A DNA stretch of 64,000 nt from Prorocentrum cordatum (lineage: Eukaryota; Sar; Dinophyceae; Prorocentrales; Prorocentraceae). A program made the translations under genes and the position numbers. The notes under the pieces are model-generated. The model was not told where the DNA came from. It ran no database searches and was given only the letters and a program-made list of their open reading frames with translations. Of the stretch, positions 49,700 to 60,409 are shown piece after piece (the stretch's first letter is position 1; each line of letters starts with the position of its first letter). The DNA lies in contig CAUYUJ010001725.1 in assembly GCA_963575745.1 (NCBI GenBank), forward strand, positions 170,001 through 234,000. Direction: 5' to 3'.

Positions 49700-51050
49700 C
49701 GGTTTTGTCTCCGTATTGCCCTCCAGGTTGCACAAGGCATCACGTGGAGATCACACCTTTCGGCGAGGCTCCTGCTGTGCTCGTCCCCCAAAGACGTTGT
49801 CTCTGCTGACACCCGATGTTTCCCTTGCAAGGTCCATCGCGCCCCAGGCTCCCAGGCGATCTGGGGTTGTGAAACTGATTGCGCGCAGCTTGGGAACGGA
49901 TGTCCAGTTGAAGAAGCATGGTAGGCTGCTCAGGCGGGTTCAGAGCCAAATGGTCAAGGCTTTCCAGGGTCGTGCCCGACGCGTGCTGATGCTCCCGTAG
50001 TTAGCTGGGATAAACAATACAGTTTCGAATTTCGCAGTGACGTAGGGCATGAAGCTTGGGCCGCAGCACTGGCCACACGGCAAACATCAAAGGTCTGTAT
50101 CGAATGGGTTCGGGTACGTTCTTCCAGGCACCGTCACACATGTTTCTGGCCGGGTCGAGGCTTCGAAGTACACGCACATGCCGCCGTGGTGCCCACGTGG
50201 ACGAGAGCACAATGGGATATAATTTTGGCGCGAGATGTCCTTGGCACCGCGTTCCTCATGCATGCAATGCAGAATGTCGTTGTTTGAACCCCTTGAGGGT
50301 CTTCTGCAGGGCCCTGCCCAAATTACCCATGTTACTTTATTGCGGTGCGGAGATGTCCGAGGTGCCTGCAGACCATGAGCAAGACGCAGGGAGGACATCT
50401 TGCAAGATGGTGGCCGAGTAGTTGCCGTGACCACCCGACCGCCGCCGTCTCCGAAACCAAGAAGATGAGACATGTATGCTCCAAGACGGGGACAAGAAAC
50501 CTTGCACCGAAGGGAAAGCTGAGCCCAATGAAACAAAACACCTGATCTGCTGGTCCAGCAACGCGGATTGCCATTTCTGTTGGGAGAGCGGTGCCACAGC
50601 AAAGCTACACCTGAGCAAGGAGGTGGTGCGCGAGTGCGGCGGATGGCCAGAACGGCAAGGGAGCAAGTACGCATTGAACGCGCCATCAGAGAAGATGGAG
50701 TTCGCCCCTGGGGGGCTGCAGCGCAGGGCTCGTGTTCGGCGACGACGTGGTGCTGCAGCTGCTGTGGCTCAGTTCCCCAGGGCGGTCTGAGCCGTCTGTT
50801 CGCCAGCTGCGCTACGCCGCCGCGCGCGAGCAGACATCGGCACGTCGACTGACGAGTCCCAACATTCTGGCCAATGGCGTCATGGTCTCTCCGAACACCG
50901 ACTCGCCGAAAGACATACTTGAGCTCCTCGAGCGCGATACTCTGAAGTGGGTCTGGGCTCAAGCTCCGGCTCGCCAACACATTTTCTGGGCACCTTGTAT
51001 CGCCAACGTTTTTGCTGCTTGTCCGGGCTCGCTTGAGACGTAATTATGGC
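49700..51050 (+). other. Unassigned sequence with protein-like fragments
   Basis: No intact gene. Short plus-strand frames look protein-like: 50476-50700 (LICWSSNADCHFCWES, a CxxC-like pair), 50630-50700 (RMARTAREQVRIERAIRE) and 50880-51040 (SPKDILELLERDTLKWVW). They lie in different frames with stops between them. They may be remnants of the same degraded element whose RNase H part is recognisable at 51330-51650. Confidence 0.3.
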
Positions 51051-51329
51051 GGATGGGGCGCCATGGAACAGAGCGCCGTACGTTTCGTAATGCCTTGAGT
51101 TGTGTCTGTTCCGCCCAATTGTAGGTTGCGCGGTCTCGTATCGACGTAGGTTGCGCATCATTTGTTCTATGCGTGTCTTGCTTCGTTTGAGTGCCAGCTC
51201 ACGTGCGGCCTCACTGCACACCACAGGCATGCCACGAAACAGTTCCCACATGTCCCCGTTTGGGCCACTGGTCTCATCCCTGACCCTCGTTCCCTCCTCC
51301 GTACCCCATGCCCCATTATTTAACGATTA

Positions 51330-51650
51330 TCTGATGTGGGATGTCGTGCCCCATGATGGCCAGTTTCCACACCCGGCCGACTATGACGACGAGTCTGATT
51401 TCTATAGGCCGAGTCGACGCGGCCACATATTGGATGGATGGACCGTCCACTGTAATATGTGGAAGACAGGCTGCAGGGCTGCTGGCGACATCGCGGCTGA
51501 CCGCGTGAGCATCATCAAGGTAAAAGCGCACACGTTCCCTGAGACTGCTGGCCCCCCTTGGGTGGGTGGTAAACTTGCCGACGCCCGTGCGCAAAGTGGG
51601 CCAGCCTTGCACGAGTTTGCCAGACAGGTTGGCAAGGTCCGATGTTCGTA
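51330..51650 (+). pseudogene. Degenerate RNase H-like fragment of a LINE
   Basis: The frame contains WDVVPHDGQFPHPADYDD and, near its end, IIKVKAHTFPETAG and GGKLADARAQSGPALHEFA. The VKAHT...G.xLADxxA...H order is the C-terminal signature of RNase H. The first Asp and Glu regions are not recognisable. It is followed directly by MITE E3 copy 2. Confidence 0.45.
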
Positions 51651-51812
51651 CAATGCCGTTTTTAATGCATGCTCCGCGTGCGGATCATGTATTAAAAATG
51701 CAGGGATTTCGGATTAAAACAAGGATGAGTTCATGCATAAATGTATTCATACATTGATCATGTCAAAATTGCTACGTGTTTAAAAATCCTATGTATTCAA
51801 AACTGCCCTGTA
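51649..51812. mobile_element. MITE family E3, copy 2 (uninterrupted)
   Basis: TACAATGCCGTTTTTAATGC at the left pairs with the complement of TATGTATTCAAAACTGCCCT at the right, 164 bp in all. Interior motifs GCTCCGCGTGCGGATCATGT, ATGCAGGGATTTC, GATGAGTTCATGCATAA and TAAAAATCCTATGTATT appear in the same order as in the split copy at 13856-14600. Confidence 0.7.
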
Positions 51813-52189
51813 TCACGTTCGTCCTCACATCTGTTCTGCCGCCCCCCCGCTCTCCTTGCGTGGCGCAGGCATGATGTGATGTCATACCTTCTGGACTCCC
51901 GGGGCCCACGTGGTACGGATGTTCCGTCTGCGGGGCAGCGCCCCGGGTACGTTGTCCCTCGCTTTCGTTCCGTGTACCCATGTCCCAGGGGGTTGGCTAT
52001 CGGTCGAGGCGTCGTGGGCCCGTTGTGTTTCGTAATGGGTGCGGATCCCCTTCCGCGCGCCAAGCGGTAACGTTTGCGGGCCCGTCTCACCCGCAACCAC
52101 CAGCAACGGTGTATAGGTTCAGGTGGATGAGCGAGGGCAAGGGTTAGTCTTAGCCGTGACTTTGAACTCTTCAATCGTGAAGAAAGTCA
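51813..52189. other. Unassigned sequence
   Basis: Nothing recognised. Confidence 0.4.
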
Positions 52190-54390
52190 AGTTAGTGTAG
52201 TGTCATAGCTCAGTGTTGGAGACACGGGACACCTGGGCGTGACATTACGTTGTGACACTACGTTACGGTTAGCGTAGTGTCACAGCGCAGTGTTGGGGAC
52301 ACCTGGGCATGATACGCTGTGGCAGCACGCTACGGTTAGCGTAGTGTCATAGCGTCGTGTTGGGGACACTTGGGCGTGACACTACGCTATGACTGTACGC
52401 TACGATTTGCGTAGTGTCATAGCGTAGTGTTGGGGACACCTGGGCGTGTCACTACGCTATGACAGTGCGCTGCGGTTAGCGTACTGTCATGGCGTAGTGT
52501 TGGGGGCACCTGGGCGCGACACTACGCTATGACATTGCGCTACGGTTGAGGCAGGGGAGAAGGAATCGTTTTTTTTGCTCGTTTGTTTTTCTTTGGGTTT
52601 TGCTTGACTCTGCTCCATGAGAGAGGACACTGCGCTACCGTTAGCGTAGTGCCATAGCGTAGTGTTGGGGGCATTGGGGCGCGTGACACTACGATGTGAC
52701 ATTACGCTTTGGAGTAGGCGGGGGAGAAGGAATTGTTTTGTTCGTTTGTTTTTCTTTGGGGTTGTGCTGGACTCTGCTCCGTGAGAGGGGACACTACGAT
52801 CCGTTAGCGTCGTGTCATCGCGTATTGTTGGGGGCACTGGGGCGTGACACTACGCTATGACACTACGTTACGGTTGAGGCGGGGGAGAAGGAATCGTTTG
52901 TGTGTCTCCTTTCTTTTTCATTGGGGTGTTGCTTTACTCTGTTCCGTGAGCGAGAGAGTGTTGGGGACACTTGGGCGTGACACAATGCTATGGTACTACG
53001 CTACGGTTCAGCGGGGCGGGAAGCCATAGCTTTTTTGTTCGTTTTTTGGGGGGGTGTTGCTGGACTCTGCTCCCTGAGAGAGGACACTACGCTACTGTTA
53101 GCGTTGTGTCATAGCGTAGTGTTGGGGACACCTGGGCGTGACACTACGCTGTGACACTACGCTACGGTTGAGCGGGAAGAGTTTTAATTTACTTTGGTCC
53201 GTGAGAGGGGACACTACACTACCGTTAGCGTGGTGTCATAGCGTAGTGTTGGGGACATTTGGGCGTGACACTACGCTATAACACTACGCTACGGTTCAGC
53301 GGGGCGGGAAACCATAGCTTTTTTGTTCGTTCGTTCTTTTTTTGTGGTTTTGCTGAATTTTGCTCCGTGAGAGGGGACACTACGCTACTGTTAGCGTAGT
53401 GTCATAGCGTAGTGTTGGGGACACCTGGGCGTGACACTACGCTGTGACACTACGCTACGGTTGAGCGGGGTGGAGAATAACTAGCTCTTTTGTTTGTTTG
53501 TTTTTCCTTCGGGTTTTAATTGGCTCTGCTCCGTGGGAGAGGACACTACGCTACCGTTAGCGTAGTGTCACAGCGTAGTGTTGGGGACACCTGGGCGTGA
53601 CACTACGCTATGACACTACGCTACGGTTGAGCGGGGGGGAGAAGAAATGACTTTGTTCGTTTGTTTGTCCTTGGGGTTCTGCTTGACTCCTGCTCCGTGA
53701 GAGAGGACACTACGCTACCGTTAGCGTAGCGTCATAGCGTAGTGTTGGGGACGCTTGGGCGTGACACTACGCTATGACACTACGCTATGACACTACGCTA
53801 CGGTTGAGCGGGGGGATAAGGAATCCTTCTGTTCTTTTGAGGTTCTATCGGGCTTTGCTTGCCTCTGCTCCGTGAGACAGGACTCTACGATACCGGTAGC
53901 GTGGTGTCATAGCGTAGTTTTCGAGGTTTTTGGGCGTGGCACTACGCCATGGCACTACGCAACGGTTGAGGCGCAGGGTACAGGAAGAGTTTCTTTGTTG
54001 TTTGGTTTTGCTTTTCCTTAGGGTTCTACCTCGCTGGACTTTGCTCCGTGACATATGTGTTTGCGCTGCGGTTGGCGTAGTGTCACAGCGTAGTGTTGGA
54101 GACGTTTGGGTGTGACACTACGCTATGACACTACGCTACGATTAGCGTAGTGTCATAGCGTAGTGTTGGGGACATTTGGGCGTGACACTACGCTATGACT
54201 GTACGCTACGGTTAGCGTGTCATAGCGTAGTGTTGGGAACACATGGGCGTGACATTACGCTATGACACTACGCTACGGTTAGCGTAGTGTCATAGCGTAG
54301 TGTCGCGGGCACCTGGGCGTGATTCTACGCTATGAGACTACGCTACGGTTAGCGTGAAGTTCGCGCAGTGTCATAACGTAGTGTTTTTTT
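52190..54390. repeat. Satellite array of perfect hairpins
   Basis: The core unit is GCGTAGTGTCATAGCGTAGT followed by GTTGGGGACACCTGGGCGTG and the exact complement of the first part (ACACTACGCTATGACACTAC). Each unit can fold into a 22 bp stem with a loop of about 18 bases. Near 52190-52550 and 54060-54390 the hairpins are directly linked by GCTACGGTTA. Between them (52550-54050) they alternate with a spacer of about 100 bp (GGGGGAGAAGGAA, TTTGTTCGTTTGTTT, CTCTGCTCCGTGAGAGAGGA), giving a higher-order period near 166 bp. Roughly 18-20 hairpins. No coding content. Confidence 0.9.
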
Positions 54391-55122
54391 ACGGTTGAGA
54401 TCTGCTCTCAGCGAGGGCCGTCATCTTGCGATGTAGGATATGTTTGTTGGATTTGGATTTGGACATGGATTTGGACATGTTGTTTGGACATTGGACATGT
54501 TTGTTGACATCACACGGGCGCGTTTGTTTTGATTGTTGCATCGGCCACATGTTTGGGACACGTATAGCCACAGTTCGTTGAGGCATGCAAGCGTCAATCC
54601 CAACAGGGGTAATTTTGCAGGTGGCGTACTCCACCCTTTGATGTGTTTCTGCCTTCGTTGCATTTGACGGCGTTTGTTCACGGTCGGGATGCACCCTTGG
54701 TAGTTTTGAAAAACATGTATTAAGTTTGATTCGCATCCAACGGGCTTCCTCGGATGATACATGGGATGGTCGCATGGGATTGTCGCAGCCTTGCCACTTT
54801 TCCTTCTCCTTCTCCTTCTCCTCGGTCGTGCCATCGCGACGCACGAATTTTATCTGCTGAACGTATTTCAGTGCAGTGCTGGTGTGGCGCTTGCGCTGGA
54901 AAATAAAGCGTCATGCCGTCCTCAGCATTCTTTGTCCACCCTCCCCCCTTTTCTCCTTCTTTCGGCCCCACCCACTCTGGCCCCTGAGGCTTGCGAAGGC
55001 GCAATATGGGGCGGGGCCAGGACCGGGATAAATCGTTCCAGAGCGTTCCCGATCGCTGTCAGAGCGTCCCGGATCGCTCTGTATGTAATGTCCGCGACGC
55101 CCCACACATCCTCAAGGCTCCA
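54391..55122. other. Unassigned sequence
   Basis: A small minisatellite of TTGGATTTGGACATG-like units lies at about 54447-54510. No gene seen. Confidence 0.4.
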
Positions 55123-55316
55123 GGTTGCGCGCAGATGCCTCCCCCAGTTGGCCCCAGCTGGCTTCAACAACAGGCCCCCCGAATAGTCCAGGGCGGTCTC
55201 AGCACCCCAGAGGCGGCGCTGAGGTGTCAAACACCCCCCTAGGTTGTTCGGGAGGCCTGTTGGGGCCAGCCGAACCTACCTGGAGGGGTGAGCTTTCTGC
55301 GCGCAGCCCGAAGCAC
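55123..55316. mobile_element. Inverted-repeat form of dispersed repeat S
   Basis: GTTGCGCGCAGATGCCTCCC, AGTTGGCCCCAGCTGGC and CAACAACAGGCCCCCCGAA at the left return inverted at the right, ending CTGCGCGCAGCCCGAAGC. It lies just upstream of the first sirtuin exon, probably in an intron. Single-armed relatives are at 45014-45126 and 46140-46250. Confidence 0.55.
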
Positions 55317-55370
55317 TTCCATGATCCTTCACCCCGATCCTCTTGCTTCTCGTTCTGGTCCGCCCCCTCG

Positions 55371-55501
55371 AGGAGGATGAGGAGGAGGAGCTGCTCGACA
55401 CCTTCGACCTCGCGGGCGTGGCGCGCTACATCCAGGAGTGTGGTGTGAGCCGCATCGTCGTCTGCTGCGGCGCTGGCATATCCACCAGCGCGGGGATTCC
55501 G
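55371..55501 (+). CDS. Sirtuin (SIR2 family NAD-dependent deacylase), exon
   Basis: Reads FDLAGVARYIQECGVSRIVV and then CGAGISTSAGIP, the N-terminal NAD-binding signature of eukaryotic class I sirtuins. These remove acyl groups from lysines of histones and other proteins using NAD. A TGA at 55322 closes the frame upstream, so the exon must begin at an acceptor. I place it at CCTCGAG followed by G (about 55370), but GAGGAG sites nearby are possible. The exon stops inside the conserved GIPDFRS motif and resumes at 55943. Earlier and later exons are not visible in the window, presumably because introns are long. Whether the gene is functional cannot be told. Confidence 0.75.
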
Positions 55502-55608
55502 GACGCCAGGGTGTGGAGAAGGAGGAGGAGGAGGAGGAGGAGGAGGAGGAGGAGGAAGACGAGGAGGAGGAGGAGGAGGAGGAGGAGGAGGAGGAGGAGG
55601 AGGAGGGG

Positions 55609-55674
<66 letters not shown>

Positions 55675-55942
55675 AACGATGGCAGGGGAAGGGAGGTGGA
55701 GGAGGGGGAGGAGGCGGGAGGAGGAGAGGCAGGAGGAGGAATCGCCCCACACCTCCTGTGCTCTTGTCCCTTCCTCCCTCTCTCATTGCCCCCACACTCC
55801 CCTCTGCATCCCCCGTCCCCGTTCCCTCCTTTTCCTCCTCCTCCTCCTCGTCCTCCTCCTCCTCCTCGTCCTCCTCCCCCTCCCTCCTCTCCTCTGCTGC
55901 TCCCCCCCCCTCCTTCGCTCCTCTGGCCCGATGGGTGGCCAG
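55502..55942 (+). other. Sirtuin intron filled with (GGA)n, (GAC)n and (TCC)n
   Basis: To keep GIPDFRSPG intact, 441 bp must be removed. A shared GGAC at both edges allows a few cut positions. The one with AG at the 3' end gives GA at the 5' end (GACGCCAG...GGCCAG, with G next), a non-canonical type described in dinoflagellates. The intron contains (GGA)n at 55515-55605, (GAC)n at 55608-55675 and (TCC)n at 55825-55890. Confidence 0.6.
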
Positions 55943-56000
55943 GACTTCCGGTCCCCCGGCACCGGGCTGTACGACAACCTGCAGCGCTTCGACCTGCCAG
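55943..56000 (+). CDS. Sirtuin, next exon
   Basis: Reads DFRSPGTGLYDNLQRFDLP, which directly continues the conserved GIP of the preceding exon. The matching stretch in sirtuins continues with a Tyr-Pro-Glu-Ala-type sequence. Here the frame turns into Gly/Arg-rich purine DNA after DLP, so the exon probably ends near 55998-56000 at CTGCCAG. No further sirtuin exon, and no zinc-binding Cys pair, was found up to 64000. Confidence 0.75.
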
Positions 56001-56700
56001 AGGCCGGGCCAGGGGAGCGGAGGCGGGAGGGAGGAAGGAGGTCGGAGGAGAAAGAGGAGGAGTAAGACGGAGGAGTAGGAAAGGATGGAAGTGAGAGAGG
56101 AAGGGAGGGAGGAGGAGGGCGAAGGAGGAGGGATGGAGGGTAGGAGAGGGGGGGAGGAGGAGGAGGAATAGGACGAAAGAGGAGGAGGAAGGAGGAGGAG
56201 GAGGAGGAGAAGGAGAAGGAGAACGAGGCGAAAGAGGAGGAGGAGGGCGGAGGCGGAGGAGGAGGGAGGTGTAGAAGGAAAAGGCGAAAGAACAGGAGGA
56301 GGAGGAGCAGGGGGATGGGGAGGATCTGGGCGAAGAGGTGTGGAGAAAGGTAGGAGGACAGAAGACGGAGGTGGGAGGGGGGTGGGAAGGAGTTGGGAGG
56401 AGGGAGGAGGAGGGGGAGGATGGATTTGGGGATTGAGGAGGACGGAGGAAGTACAGCGCTGCAGGGAGAAGGAGAAGGGGGATGGGGAGGAAGGAGGAGG
56501 ATGACGGAGTTCTGATGTTTTTGGAGGTTCCTGGTCGGCTTTCGACTGATTTCGAGAGGTCGGGGAGGCTTTCTCGTGAGGAATGAGGAGGGGAGGTTTT
56601 CTAATGTTTTGATTTTTGCGAGAGGTTTACAGTTTCGGGGTTTGCGTTTGTTTCCGGGCATGGGGGGATGGGGGGAGCACTGAGAAGAGGAGGTAGAAGT
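56001..56700. repeat. Purine-rich (GGA)n-type tract
   Basis: G+A-rich plus strand to about 56500, probably the next sirtuin intron, then unassigned DNA. Confidence 0.8.
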
Positions 56701-56799
56701 GGGAGGAAGAAGGGCGTGGGCGGAGGGCGAGGGCAGAGAAGATGAGGGAAGGGGTGAGGGAGAGGGAACGAGGAGGGGGAGGACACGCGGGTGACATGA

Positions 56800-57000
56800 A
56801 GCCCATATTGGCTTGCTTGTCAGTGCCCGCCATGGCCATCTCCATCGCGTCCATGTCCACGGTAGTGGCGATCGTCAATGTGATATTGATGACCACGGTG
56901 ATGGCTATGATGACCATGACCACGCCGATCATCTTCATGGTGATGATCATGACCCTCATCATGATCAGGATGATGTGCCCCCTCCCCCTCCGCCGCATCC
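56800..57000. repeat. Degenerate (GAT)n / (ATG)n stretch
   Basis: GATGACCATGACCACG-like triplets, open in several frames on both strands. No gene called. Confidence 0.6.
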
Positions 57001-57129
57001 CGTCCTAAACTCGTAGCGAAGACGCGCTGCTGGGGCGGAGTCATGGGCTCTCATGTCCCAAGCAGCGTTTGCACTCAGGAGCCCTTATTCGGCTCTTTCT
57101 GAGGAACTCGATGGATATGTTGGTTTTCC

Positions 57130-57250
57130 CCACGTTGCGGCGGCCCGTGCCGCCTTGTGGGCGCCTCGTCAGCGCCCCGCGCTTGGGGCGTGGATTGAGT
57201 TTGCGCCACGCTGCCTCCCGTAGCGCGTCGTGGGCGCCCCGCGCTTGGCG
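57130..57250 (+). repeat. CCGTGCCGCCTCGTGGGCGC tandem units (left block)
   Basis: Units of about 55-70 bp (GCCCGTGCCGCCTTGTGGGC, CTCCCGTAGCGCGTCGTGGG) precede the TG array. The same unit resumes at 57765-57895. Confidence 0.55.
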
Positions 57251-57254
57251 TATC

Positions 57255-57280
57255 TGTGTGTGAGTGTGTGTGTGTGTGAG

Positions 57281-57312
<32 letters not shown>

Positions 57313-57573
57313 CGTGCGTGTGTGTGTGTGTGAGTGTGCGTGTGAGCGTGCGAGTGTGCGAGTGTGCGTGTGTGCGTGTGTGCTTGTGTGTGTGCGTGTG
57401 TGCGTGTGTGCGTGTGTGTGTGTGTGTGTGCGTGTGTGCGTGTGTGCGTGTGTGCGTGTGCGTGCGTGTGTGTGTGTGTGCGTGTGTGTGTGTGTGCGTG
57501 CGTGTGTGTGTGTGAGTGTGCGTGTGAGCGTGCGAGTGTGCGTGTGTGCGTGTGTGCGTGTGTGCTTGTGTGC
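57255..57573. repeat. (TG)n / (TGTGCG)n microsatellite, left of gap
   Basis: TGTGTGCG and TGTGAGTG variants. A higher-order copy of about 190 bp is visible (GAGTGTGCGTGTGAGCGTGC at 57332 and 57513). Confidence 0.9.
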
Positions 57574-57673
57574 NNNNNNNNNNNNNNNNNNNNNNNNNNN
57601 NNNNNNNNNNNNNNNNNNNNNNNNNNNNNNNNNNNNNNNNNNNNNNNNNNNNNNNNNNNNNNNNNNNNNNNNN
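57574..57673. other. Assembly gap of exactly 100 N
   Basis: One hundred Ns, the usual placeholder for a gap of unknown size, inside the TG array. Confidence 0.99.
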
Positions 57674-57895
57674 GTGCGTGTGCGTGTGCGTGTGCGTGTG
57701 CGTGTGCGTGTGCGTGTGCGTGTGCGTGTGCGTGTGCGTGTGCGCGTGTGTGTGCGTGTGTGTGGCGGGGTTGCTCCACGTTGCCGCCCGTGCCGCCTCG
57801 TGGGCGCCCCCCCGCGTTTGGTTTTGGGGGGGTCTGCCGAGGTTACGCCATGCTGCCGCCCGTGCCGCCTCGTGGGCGCCCCGGGCTCCGAGCTT
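57674..57895. repeat. (GTGTGC)n right of gap, then CCGTGCCGCC units
   Basis: Clean GTGTGC/GTGCGT hexamers to about 57760, then two units with GCCGCCCGTGCCGCCTCGTG at about 57780 and 57852. Confidence 0.85.
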
Positions 57896-58290
57896 GCAGC
57901 ACATAGCGTTCGCCATCTAGCTTCCACTACGCATCTTAAGGATGAGCGTCTCTCCAAGGCGACTTGGCATCGCTCGGACATGTGCATTTTTCCTTCGGCG
58001 AGGACCATGAAGGAGCATCCTTGATCACTCGTCGAAAAAACCATGCACGAAACCGAAAAAAAAACACAGGGAATGGACGTCCGAGCGATGGCCAGGTGAC
58101 TCTTTGCATCCTTCCCTCTCGGTCCATCCTTGGCCGCGTTCGCTGGTCGCGACCCACTCGCAAAGTGTCGGCATGGCCTTCCATTGCCATTTGCAACTTG
58201 ATCGCGCGGCGTCCTATTACACGGGTTGAGAAAACGTGTCTGAATATGCGAACAGGGCGCCCAGCTGCTAATGGGGGGGCTGGGAGGGGT
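57896..58290. other. Unassigned sequence
   Basis: No gene or repeat recognised. Confidence 0.4.
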
Positions 58291-58299
58291 GGGGGAAGG

Positions 58300-58910
58300 G
58301 CATGCACCGTGCACCTAAGAATCTGGCAGCCCCGGCCGGGCCCGCAGCCGTGCCTCCAGGGCGGCGCGCCAGGCCTCCGCGCCACCGTTGGCGCGCACCG
58401 CCGGCGTCAGCAGTAGCATGGCCTCCCGCGGAAACAGCGTTGGCTCCCACCCGCGGCACGGCCTCGCCGACAACTGCGCCCTCCGCGCCGCCGAAGCGCC
58501 GCAGCGCAGGCACGCCCCCCGGCCCGCGCTGCGCCGCTGCGTGCGCTTGCCACGCGGCGCCTGCGAAAAGGGCGTGCGCTACCTCGGCCGGCGCCGGAGG
58601 CGCGACGGCCCCGCTAGCCTCAATCGTTGCCCGGGCTCGCCGGCGGGGCAACAAAGGGGGGAGCTGGCGCCGACGGCTTTGCTGGCGGGGGCCGAGCTCT
58701 CTTGGCGGCGCGGGGCCGTCGCGCGGCAGTCCAGCGGCGACGCACGCGCGAGCCCTCGATCACGCGGCTTTCGTAGTTGGCTCGCAAGGCCGCCAGCTCG
58801 ACCGCGGCGAGCACGCGCTGCGCTGCGTCCAGCGCCCTCAGCTGGAAATCGCGTTCCAAGCTGAGCGCCGGCGGGGGGAAATGGGCCCTGGCCACGGGAT
58901 GACTGTACAC
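58300..58910 (-). CDS. Possible coding region, function unknown
   Basis: Very GC-rich, with long frames on both strands. The minus strand is most protein-like at 58910-58740 (LERDFQLRALDAAQRVLAAV, then LRANYESRVIEGS). A second minus frame at 58654-58270 is Ala/Gly-rich. They overlap in different frames, so an intron or frameshift would be needed. No domain recognised. Confidence 0.2.
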
Positions 58911-59150
58911 AGCATAGTTTACGCAACATAGCTTGCATCACATAGCTTATATCACATAGTTCACACTCCATGACTCACATCTCCAGCACACACCGCATAG
59001 CTCGTGTGGCATAGCTTACACCACATAATTAGCTTCCGCCGTATAGGTTCCCCTCCATAGCTCAAACCTCATAACCATCACGTACAAAATATAGCATTCA
59101 CCACACGGCTTGCACCGCATAGCTTTTACCTCCACAGTGCAAAACCGCAT
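58910..59150 (-). repeat. Degenerate CATAGCTT satellite
   Basis: CATAGCTTGCATCACATAGC-like units of 15-17 bp. On the minus strand it reads TATGTGATGCAAGCTATG, close to the satellite at 47880-48600. Confidence 0.6.
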
Positions 59151-59623
59151 TGTTCGGAATCTAAGCTAGCTGGCACCGCTACATTGCTATTCCAGAATCA
59201 GCCAAGCCCCGTCCATAACAAATGGTGAGGTCAAGTCCCGCCTCATTGTCAAGTCCCGCCCCGCGGTCGAGCAAGTCCTGGAACAGCGTGAGGCTGACCA
59301 GGAGTGCCCAAGGAAACTGACCTCCACCGCAGTACTGCGATATCGGAGGTTCTATGGAGGAGCAGGCGTAGCAAGACCAGGAGTAGGAGGAGGGAGACGA
59401 GGAGAAGGCGTGCTCTAGGTGGGCATTGGAGACCCTCGGGGAAGGATGGGGAAGAGGAGGAGGAGGAGGAGGAGGAGGAGGAGGAGGAGGAGGAGGAGGA
59501 GGGGGGAGCAGGCGGGAGGCCGCGCGCATGCTCCGCTGTGACGGTCGGCCTGGGGAGCGGAAGCTGCTCCGCACGCCTGCGGCGTGCTTGTCCGCCACGT
59601 GTTTCGCCAGGTCCAGTCGAGGC

Positions 59624-59673
<50 letters not shown>

Positions 59674-60405
59674 TGTGGATGTCGATGTCGATGTCGTCGT
59701 CGTTGTCGTTGTCGTCGCCTGACAAGTTCGTGGGCCATCTCGAAAGGCTCTCGTCGCCACGTCTGGGCGAAACTCGAAAAAAACCAGCGAGGATTGGCCC
59801 CGGGAGGGATCCAGGGACCGGCGTGGATCAGGGCATTCCTTGTGGAGGCCGGAGGTCACGAGGCGTCTCGCCAGAATTGCGGCCCCTGCAGGGCCGGCCT
59901 GCCCCCCCCCCTCGTCCTCGATCCGTTTCTTCCGTGGAGTGCTGGTCTGGTCGGGGCGTGTTGCCCTAGTCTGCTCAGGCCTCGGCCCTCGGGAGTGGAC
60001 AGAGCCTTCCTCAGCAGAACGCTCTTGGGTGAAAGTTCCCCGTGGCACTCAAAGTGTGCCGGGCACCGCCTCTCGAGTGGGCCCCAGCGGGGTAGTGAAT
60101 CGACATCCCAAGCCAAACGGATGTATCTGGCGAGACGCACGTCGATTGGCGAAACCGACTGCGGGCTGCACCACCACACCCGAGTACCAATGCCGAGTGA
60201 AGTGGTGCAGATTTCCTCAGTCCACTTGTCTGGGTGGGCGCTCTGGTAATGCCCGCTTCCCCTTTGCGATGACCACCTGCTTGCCCTGCCAAGCAGCGTG
60301 CGCCGCCGTCTGCCCGCCCATTCGTCTAGCGTGTTGGCCCTCTGACCCGCAGCGCTTCTCGAGCTTTTTGGAGCTCTGTGACGCGTCGACCGCCGCCGCC
60401 CTCTC
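59151..60405. repeat. Unassigned DNA with (GGA)n and (CGT)n blocks
   Basis: (GGA)n at 59455-59505 and (CGT)n passing into GTCGATGTCGATG at 59628-59725. The remainder holds no recognised gene. Confidence 0.7.
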
Positions 60406-60409
60406 CCTT

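Noticed and set aside
52190-54390. CRISPR-like array
   Set aside because: The regular units are palindromic satellite copies. Spacers are near-identical rather than unique, and no cas gene is present.
57230-58024. Frames of alternating Cys-Val or Thr-His through the assembly gap
   Set aside because: These are (TG)n translations running over 100 Ns; nothing can be concluded.
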